A stretch of DNA of 64,000 bases, taken from positions 927,001 through 991,000 of the forward strand of contig JAYKKM010000120.1 of assembly GCA_035772405.1 (NCBI GenBank). The letters run 5' to 3'. The stretch is from Chrysogorgia sp. JL179-B06 (Eukaryota > Cnidaria > Anthozoa > Scleralcyonacea > Chrysogorgiidae). The number at the start of each line of letters is the position of its first letter. The first letter of the stretch is position 1. The notes beneath the pieces are model-generated. The model did no database searches. It saw nothing but the letters and a program-made list of their open reading frames with translations, and was not told where the DNA came from. Below, piece by piece: positions 36,201 through 45,200 of the stretch. Position numbers and translations under genes: made by a program.

Positions 36201-39200
36201 CTTCCAATAACGGGGTGTCCGCAAGGCGAGAGGTGACTATACAGTACCTCAAAAAGAAAGCGAAGAAACGAAAATCTTCAAAATAAGTTACTTTATCATT
36301 TTAAAACTTCTTCCAAATAAAACAATAAAATGTTTTGACCTTATAGGCACTTTAAGATATACAATGGTAATTCAAACCATTTTAGTTGAGTAAATCGAAG
36401 GAAAAATTCAAGTATACTGTACCTGTCTACCTTTACCAACACCTGCTCCGTCACCAATAAAGAAGCCAGCTCTCTCACCATTCGCCACAATTACTTGATG
36501 CCTCTGACACTACAACGAATAAATAATTTTAATAGTGAAGAATATTAAAACGATATTGTGAACACTCTTGGAAAGAAGTCCTTGGAGCAAAGTGCGGCGG
36601 TAAGACCTATCTAGTCGATTCATTTTCTATCCATTCAATAGTTGTCTGAGTAAAAATAGCTGGTAAATATGTTGTTCAAAACATGGATAGTGATATTCAC
36701 TCGCTATTTTTCTCAGATGGTCATTCAGTAGATAGAAAATATATCTTGACATAACGTGTTGAATCCTGGCCTGCTACACATTCCTAGCATTCCATTGTAA
36801 GTTCCGAGTGTCTTTCGGGTAATCTGCTTTAATTGGCCAATATTCGTTGGGAAGACAAACATGGCTGATTAATTGCTGCCGTAGGCAGCACACTAATCTT
36901 CACTTGGTATGTCTCGTACCCAGACCTCTTCGCGGAACTATGTATAGTCGATCGAAGTTAAAATCACATTCGATTTTTTCATGGATGTCCACAGATTTAT
37001 GACGTTTTGTGACGTAACTCGTAGATGTTCGTATAATCGCCGGATGCGGAAACTATCCGACTCAAATGTTCGGAACTTGCCAACGGCACCAGTGCCATGA
37101 TATTTTGTGAAGATCTTCGTTCGTCAATCGTCATTTAATAAACGTGTTCTGCTTTACTATTAACTTTACTGAACATCTGGCAGCTGTACTTTTATACGGC
37201 CTGCTTGTGCTACCGAATTTTAACTTCGATTTCAGTGAGGAAAAATTCTCTTGTCAAGGTAAGGGAACTAAAGGGAACTAGCATTAATTGTCATCTGCGA
37301 TTTCTTGCCATCACTGACACGGTGACACCACGGTTAATATGCTGACACTATCAAATACTTTGTTTGTGAATAAGATTACCTTCTATTTTAGGTATATATA
37401 TTGGTGTGAGTTCATTGTGTCTCACGATAGTGAGCATGCAGAAGAATGCACATCCGTGTCCCTCATATTGAACTGCATTTTTATGCAAGAAACAAATTCT
37501 GATTAACTTAGTTTATCAACTGTTATAACGTCAATTTTTTGTGTTCATATTCAACTGCATTTTATGCGAGAAACAAACAAATTCTGATTAACTTAGTTTA
37601 TCCTCTGTTATTTTAACTTAGTTTATCAACTGCATTTTTATGCAAGCCTTGTACAGAGAACTGTGTTATACAACTATTTTATCTTTGTGTTCAATTGCAT
37701 TTTTATTGGCAACTGTCCAATTTACATCTGTTTAATATGTATTACACATGTTCATGAACTACTATATTGTGAATAGATGTTGAGAACAGTTACAACACAA
37801 GGGTCTGCAAATGTGCCAGGGGCAGATGAAGCATCTGAGGGGGGCCTTACCCCAGATGATTAGATGATATTAGATGATAACGTACCCCAGATTGCGAGTA
37901 CCTATGGTCCAGCAAGCTCATTGTGAGCTCCATATATATGTACTGAAGAACTCACTTCTCTGGTATTACCTCAACCATAACTGCATGGGTACGAGACAGT
38001 ACTACCTCCACTGCGACTTTGACTTCAATAAGCCCACCACTATTTGTGCAATTTTGCACAATATCATGACTGCCTTGGACCATTGATTTCAAGGCAGCAC
38101 TTCCCTTGCGATAGTAACTTCTAGTTCCTAAGTACATATTACATATGACTTGCAGCTTGGTTATTTTAATATGGTAAATTGTTTGCTACTCAAGCTTTAA
38201 CGCAAACAATGTTTCTGAGCCCCAGACCGCGGGAATCGAACCCGCAACCTTCATGATCTCCGGTTAGATGCATGATCCATATTAGATGATACATATTAGA
38301 TGCATGATCCAAAACGATGTCAATAAGCTGGTCACGAGATCTGAGGGAAATAAGTTCCAACTAAATCAGGAAAAATGCAAGGAGCTCAGAATTTCTTTCG
38401 CTAAGAACAAACCTGACTTCGCTCCCTTTTTAATCAATGGAAAAGCAATAGAGGTTGTGCCGAATGTCAAGCTACTATAGGTTTGAATATTTCTAACGAA
38501 TAACGATCTGAGATGGAACTGTCATGTTACTGAAATCTCTAAGAAGGTGTCAGTTCGCTTGTATTTTCTGAGGCAATTAAAAAGAGCGAGTATTGCAGCA
38601 AAAGAACTTCTAACCTTTTACACCACCTGTATCCGACCGATTATGGAATATGCTTGTCCAGATGAGCTGGAATACTTATAGAAGCGCGCCATGAGGATTA
38701 TCTTTCCTTTTGTCACCTATAACGATCCTCTAATAGCTTGTAATTAAGATAGTCTATCTGAGCGCAGGAGAATCATAACTACTAAACTATTTGAGGAAAT
38801 AAGTAACAATAATGAACATAAGCTGCACAAACTTTTACCCAAGGAAAACCATTGTAACAAGAACTTTCGAAATGCTCGGAAATTCCATGTTCCAGTCTGT
38901 AAGACTAATCGACTAAAGAATAGCTTTATCTATAGTAATTGTATATAGTACTCTCATATTTTAATACTTATATATTTTTAAGTAATCCATAGATCTATTT
39001 GATGTAAAGTTTTTATCAAATTCAGCCTTAGTAGGCTGTAATGTTGAAACTTAATAAACTATCTATCTATCTCTAGACGCTCTAACCATTGAGCTACCAG
39101 AACTCAGATGGCGGAACGAAGGCTACGTTGTGTACTAGTTCGTTCTGCCATCTGAGTTCTGGTAGCTCAATGGTTAGAGCATCTAACCGGAGATCATGCA

Positions 39201-42200
39201 GGTTGCGGGTTCGATTCCCGTCTGGGGCTCAGAAGCATTTTCTGAGTTTGCATTAAAGCTTGAGTAGCAAACAATTTACCATCCTAAGTATACATATAAG
39301 CAGGTTTTTAACTTTTTACGAATGGTATACACGTTTGCGTGATATAAGAGGCACGAATGATATGTATTTAGAGGTAATTCCAAATCTGTTTTTAGAATTG
39401 AAATCGGTTAAGTATTGGCAGAGATGATTTTCAAAATCTACGACGAAACGGCCTTTTGCCATTTGTGATCAACAAATACAAGGCGCATGCGACGGAGTGG
39501 TACTTGCGAAACATATAATACAGTGAACTCTCTCTAACGCGGACACCTTCGGGGCCAAATTTGTTGTCCGCCTTAGAGAGGTGTCCGCCTTAGAGAGAGT
39601 TTTATTATAGTAAATAATGTAGAAGCGGCCGAGATTATGTGTCCGCCTTAGAGAGGTGTCCGCCTTAGAGAGAGTTCACTGTATATATGAAATAATATGT
39701 GATGAACTGGTAAATATTTTGTACAGGCGGGCGAGGGGTTAATGCGGATACGTATTTCTAACCCACGACACCAATGTTCAGTTAATCAGGACATAGTTAG
39801 TAGAAGGGGGTGGTTTGGAAGCTCCATTGTCTTTAAAGATGATGCAATGTTCATGTTATTGTATTGGAGAAAGTGTTTGTTATTGGTTGGAGAAAGGAAA
39901 TTCTATGGACACGTGACGGCGAAGGACTCACAACACGTGACGATGAAGGACTACATTAATTAAATGTGAACGTTGTTATTGGATGACTGCTTCATTATAC
40001 AGAAAATACAATACGTTCAGTGACCATGAAAGTGAACAACAACATAGAACAATGACTTTTGCTGACCTTCCAAACCAGCACTTCTACTAATTATGATCAG
40101 CAGAAGCTGCTATACATAAAAATGTACTTACACTGTAAACAATCCCTTCCAGCTGTAAAACACTCAGTTTACCTACAAATGGTGACAAACACTTAATTGA
40201 AACTGACTATAGGTCTGGTTAATATAGGTAATCGTATAATAGCGAGTGCGATTAAGGATTTACACTACAACTGATGCTTTAAAATTGTGCGGGGCCAAAG
40301 AGATAGATTTGGTCCTGAAAAAAAATTTACCCAACCAAATTAAGATCACAAATTTAACCGACCCAACCATTTATGGGTAAAGAAAATCTTTTACCCAACC
40401 CAAGAAGAAAAAAGTTAAATAAAGCCCAATTCCCAGCATATCGTCGATACTTATAAGTTTTAATACTGTAACTTTCAGATTATTATCTCCCTATACAGAG
40501 CAGGAATCCAAGGAAAACAAGGAGAGGAATACAATAACAAAAGATAATGTTCAATGATGGCTAAGGAGAACTGGAGATGACAACAAAAATTTAAATGATG
40601 AACTCTTAACTTTTTTATGTCAATAGTCATGAAAATTTTGCTACATATATACATATATGATATATACATATATACATACATATATACATATATACATATA
40701 TACATATATACATAAAAACAAATATACATAAAAACAAATATACATATAATAATATACATATATACACATATACACATACATAGGTAATATTTGGCATTTC
40801 ACTCGATTAAACTACCAAACCGGGACCATGCAGGTTTGGTCTTAAAATGTATATATTCCTACACTCGAAATTTTCCTTCACCATAAATCCTTAGAACATG
40901 TAGTTTAATCGAGTGAAATGCCAAATATTACCTATAATATACCCAGAATCTTATCCCTGCATTACCATCACTATATATACAGAACTCGTGACTAGGCTCT
41001 CGGCAACGGCTTCCGTAGGGTCGAAAACCTCAGGCAAATACTAAAGACTTATTGACACCGAGCCAGCGGTCTTTCAGTACTGTGCGAAAATAGCTAGGGC
41101 AGTATAATTGTGCCGTAAAGACCGTTATAAAATAACCGGAAGTAAATGAGCGACAACACCAGGCCTCATTAAAGTGCATGGGCGCGCGAGCGCCACTCGC
41201 AGCACATTTTCAATGTGTGCAGGCACAATTTTTTTGTTGATTTTTAGCGAATTATTAAAACTGTGTTTACAAAGCATGACGTTCGCAGGCACCATTTACA
41301 ATTCAGAAAGTTTGTGCAGGCACAGAGATTTTATTTTTTTAGTTCATTACCTGTTTTTACATGACGTATACGTTTTCAAAATAATATCTTTTAGTTAGAA
41401 ACAAAAACCGTTTAAACTCTATACACCCACGCAAAGTCTCTTTCACTATCACGTGTCACGTGTGTAAGTCATGTTCGTGAAGTGTGAACAAGTTAGCAGT
41501 AAAACACTGAAACGGGTTTTTTTGCGTGAGAAAATTTTGAGGTTTATCGAATAGCATGTTGCGATGTAAGATTTCTCAGGTTTTATTGCAGGCAATGCAA
41601 GTTTTTCGTTGAAGAGCCTGTCACGGAAATAAAAAGAAATGATTGATCGCTTCTAAACTAAATAGACGACGAACTTCTAATTTCTGCTCGCAGGCACCAA
41701 AAAATATTAATGAGGCCTGGACAACACGCTGTCTGGTTGGTTACTGAGCGCAAAAACCGTGCATTATACCTGTAACTCAATAAAACATAAGCTGACGTGA
41801 TTCCTCGCGTAGTTTTTGTTGTTTTTGACGGATTTCAAGTAGTTTAAATCACAAAAGGAAGTCAAAGAATACTTGGATACAAGGCCAATCAAGGTACTAA
41901 CACAACAGAATGTTTTAACTGCAACGTTGAGTGCATTTTCCTCGGTAAAATCGCCAACGTGTTTTCAACAAAGGCTTCCTAGCAACGCCTCTTATAACAG
42001 GTAAATCTGCATTTTTCATGGCGTTATTGTTAATTTAATGGTGTTATTTTATAAAAGAAATAAAAAACTTTGTCTTGTGTGATTATCACAATAACTTTGT
42101 CTTGCGGGATTCCAGCCCGCGTCTTAAAAGAGTGTAGCGTGCAGATTGCGCCAAGTCTCTGTGCATTATTCAACCATTCTCTGCTCACTGGGCGCTTTCC

Positions 42201-45200
42201 CTCTGAATGGAAGACTGCTGATGTCACTCCCGTCCATAAGAAAGATCTAAAAGAGTCCGCAGAAAACTATAGACCTATCTCCTTATTGTCGGTTGTTAGT
42301 AAAGTCATGGAACGCTGCGTCTGCAATAGATTCTATGCTCATGTCTCGCACGTGATTACCCAGTTACAACACGGTTTCATGCGAAATCGCTCTTGCGTTA
42401 CCCAGTTACTGTCTGTTCTTCACTCAATTGGCGAAACTCTTGATAAGAATATTCAGTCGGACGTTTTATGCCTTGACTTTGCCAAGGCTTTCGATTCCGT
42501 CGACCATGCCATACCTATCGAAAAGCTTAAATGGTATGGAGTAACAGGCAATCTACTTGAATGGTTCACCGACTACCTAAGGGATAGATCACAGAGGGTT
42601 GTTATAGAAGGCGTCGCCTCTCAGCGCTCATCAGTCACTTCCGGTGTACCTCAAGGCAATATCGCAGGTCCTCTACTCTTCGTTTTATTCATAAACGACT
42701 TGCCTGACGTCATCCAAAAAGAAACAGGCGCTGCCCTATATGCAGATGATACAAAATTATACCGTACATTAACTCATTCAGCCACTGCGAGAGCCTTCAG
42801 CGTAACCTGACGAGCCTAGTCACCTGGAGTCGCGAATCTAATATTAAGTTCAACGCTTCAAAGTGCAAGGTACTTACAGTAACTCGAAAGAAAACGCCAG
42901 TGACCTGTGACTATCACCTTGGGGACGTGAAGTTACTACGTGTGCGGGAAGAAAGGGACCTTGGTGTTCTCATTTCTGATAAACTCTCCTGGGATTCCCA
43001 TTTACGTCTGTCGTAGCAAAAGCAATAAGCTACTCGGTTTATTGAAAAGAACCTGTCCCCTGATTACAGATATCACAGTTCGACGCACATTATACCTAGC
43101 ACTCGTTAAATCTCAGATGTGCCATGCTACCGAGGTGTGGTCGCCAGCAACAGTTAAGCTAAAATCCATGGTATAGAGAGTCCAACGGCGCGCTACGCGG
43201 TGGATCCTAAGGTCGAAACCAGGCGAGACGTCGTACAAGGATAGGCTGCTGGCCCTTAACCTGCTGCCCTTGGTGTATGACAGAGAAATAAAAGACCTGA
43301 CTTTCTTCTTCAAAGCAATCTTTGACCCTACTCATTTTAATATTGAATGTTTTGTTTCGTTTGTGCAGCATGGGCGCACACGTAATCTTAACCCAACTTT
43401 AACTTTAAAACCCACCATTTGTAAAACCAGTACTTTCCAAACTTCGTATTTTAACAGAATCGTTAAACCCTGGAACTTTATTTGCAAGTTAGCCCCATTA
43501 CATACTTTACATAGTGCTGCTTCTTTTAAGGGTTTTCTTTGTAACTTATATTTTTCTTTACTTAATAATACTTTTGATATAGACATGTCCTGCACATGGT
43601 CGCTTGTGCGCGACTTCCCCTGTCATCGGGCTTAAACTTTTATGTATATATGTATTATTGCCCCTTCATGATTTTTATGATGTATGTTTTCCTACCGTAG
43701 AGCTGCGCCTCGCATGGGACTGTGTCCCGTTCGCTAAACCCTGTTGGGCTCGTCTTTTATTTTTTCTTGTATCTATGTATTTGTATTAGTATGTCACATA
43801 GACGTGTCCAATAAAGCTGTTAAACAATTATCGAGTTATAATGGCACTCTAGAAGCTAGTAAATCACTCGGCTATCGCCTTGTGTTTTACACGCTTCTCT
43901 CGTGCCATTATAACTCGATAATCACACGCGACACGTTTTTTATTTCTTAATTAATTTATTATTAGGCTTTATTACAGTATATGGCTCTTTTAAATTTCTC
44001 ACATTTCCTCAATTGTTTCGCAATTTTTTAAAACTCTTCAGTTGTTTTGTAATGACCGGTCATTACCGGTAATTTGTAAAGACCGCTCAGGAACCAATCA
44101 GATTGCAGAAAAGCTCGTTAAGACCGCTCACAAGTCAAGGCTAAGTCTATGCGAAAAACGGCGAATACTTTCCCATACAGACAACGAGTTCAACAACGAA
44201 TTAATTTATTTAAAATGAAGAAAAGTTCTTCTTTCAAGAAAATGTACTCTGTTTTTCAAGTAACTATCTCACGTTTGGAGATTTTACATATCCGTAATAT
44301 TTGGGTCTAACCAGTTTTCTTTTGTTACTTGCCATAAAAATGCCTCTTGTGACATCACATCCATGAAGATGAAATTTTCGGCTGGCAAGATATATTATGA
44401 TTTTGCTCAGGATACGTAAAATCCCCAAACGTGAGATAGACACTTTAACGCTGTTTTCGCATGCTGCCGTTTACCCCGTTGAATTGTGGATATAAATATA
44501 AAAACCACTACTTTTTAATCATTACATAGAGAATAATACATGGATGTGCGGAAATATGAAATTGATTTCGAGTGTTGTCCAGGATATCGAACGAGTGAGC
44601 GCAGAGAACGAGTGAGAGATATCCTTCAGGTCAACACGAGAAATAAATTTCATGTTTCCAAGCATCCGTGTATTTTTCTGTTTATTATATAATCAACAAA
44701 AATAGAGCACAATAGTGTAATGCGATTTTACAAACATTTTAAAACACGATAATCAACACATGTGTGATTACCACAAATAATCGCACATGTGTGATTATCA
44801 GTTTTATTAGTGGCGGTTCAACCATCAACAAAACACTGTCTATTTATAATATTATATTTATAAAGGACAATAAGATGCAAGTTTATTGTTCTGCATCTTC
44901 GCACCACTTTTCTATATTTTAGATATTAAAATATCAAGGAGTGCCCATTGAGGTTAGCTCAAAAAATGTTATTGTCTTATTTGGAAGAACTTTTAAAATG
45001 ATAAAGTAACTTCTTTTGAAGATTTTCACTTCTTCGCTTTCTTTGTGAGATATATCAGTTTGTTTGATATGCAAATGTCTGGAATTTCGTCACACGTGCA
45101 TAATGAGTTATCAGATAATGTTATATATCTTTGCGTTCCTGAAATAAAAACACTAAAGTGTGAATAACACGCGTGTGCGTTTCTCCCACAACACCAAACT

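Larger units (their letters stand above)
38173..39280. repeat. Inverted pair of tRNA-like repeats, one split by a LINE
   Basis: Outer arms GGTAAATTGTTTGCTACTCA / TGAGTAGCAAACAATTTACC. The minus-strand head is split: 38218-38270 (ending CGGTTAGATG) and 39074-39107 (starting TAGACGCTCTAACC). The plus-strand head at 39154-39230 is intact. The near match TAGATG/TAGACG at the junctions looks like a short target duplication. Confidence 0.82.
41130..43950. repeat. Second copy of the 16170 repeat, carrying two insertions
   Basis: AAAATAACCGGAAGTAAATG at the left, CACGTTTTTTATTTCTTAAT at the right. The sequence matches 16190-16700 except for inserts at 41160-41719 and 42088-43826. Confidence 0.83.

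Noticed and set aside
40475..40777. 100-codon minus ORF rich in Tyr/Met/Ile
   Set aside because: Translation of the TATACATA microsatellite.
42030..42227. Minus-strand ORF opposite the LINE
   Set aside because: Antisense to the RT reading frame and crossing the insertion junction.
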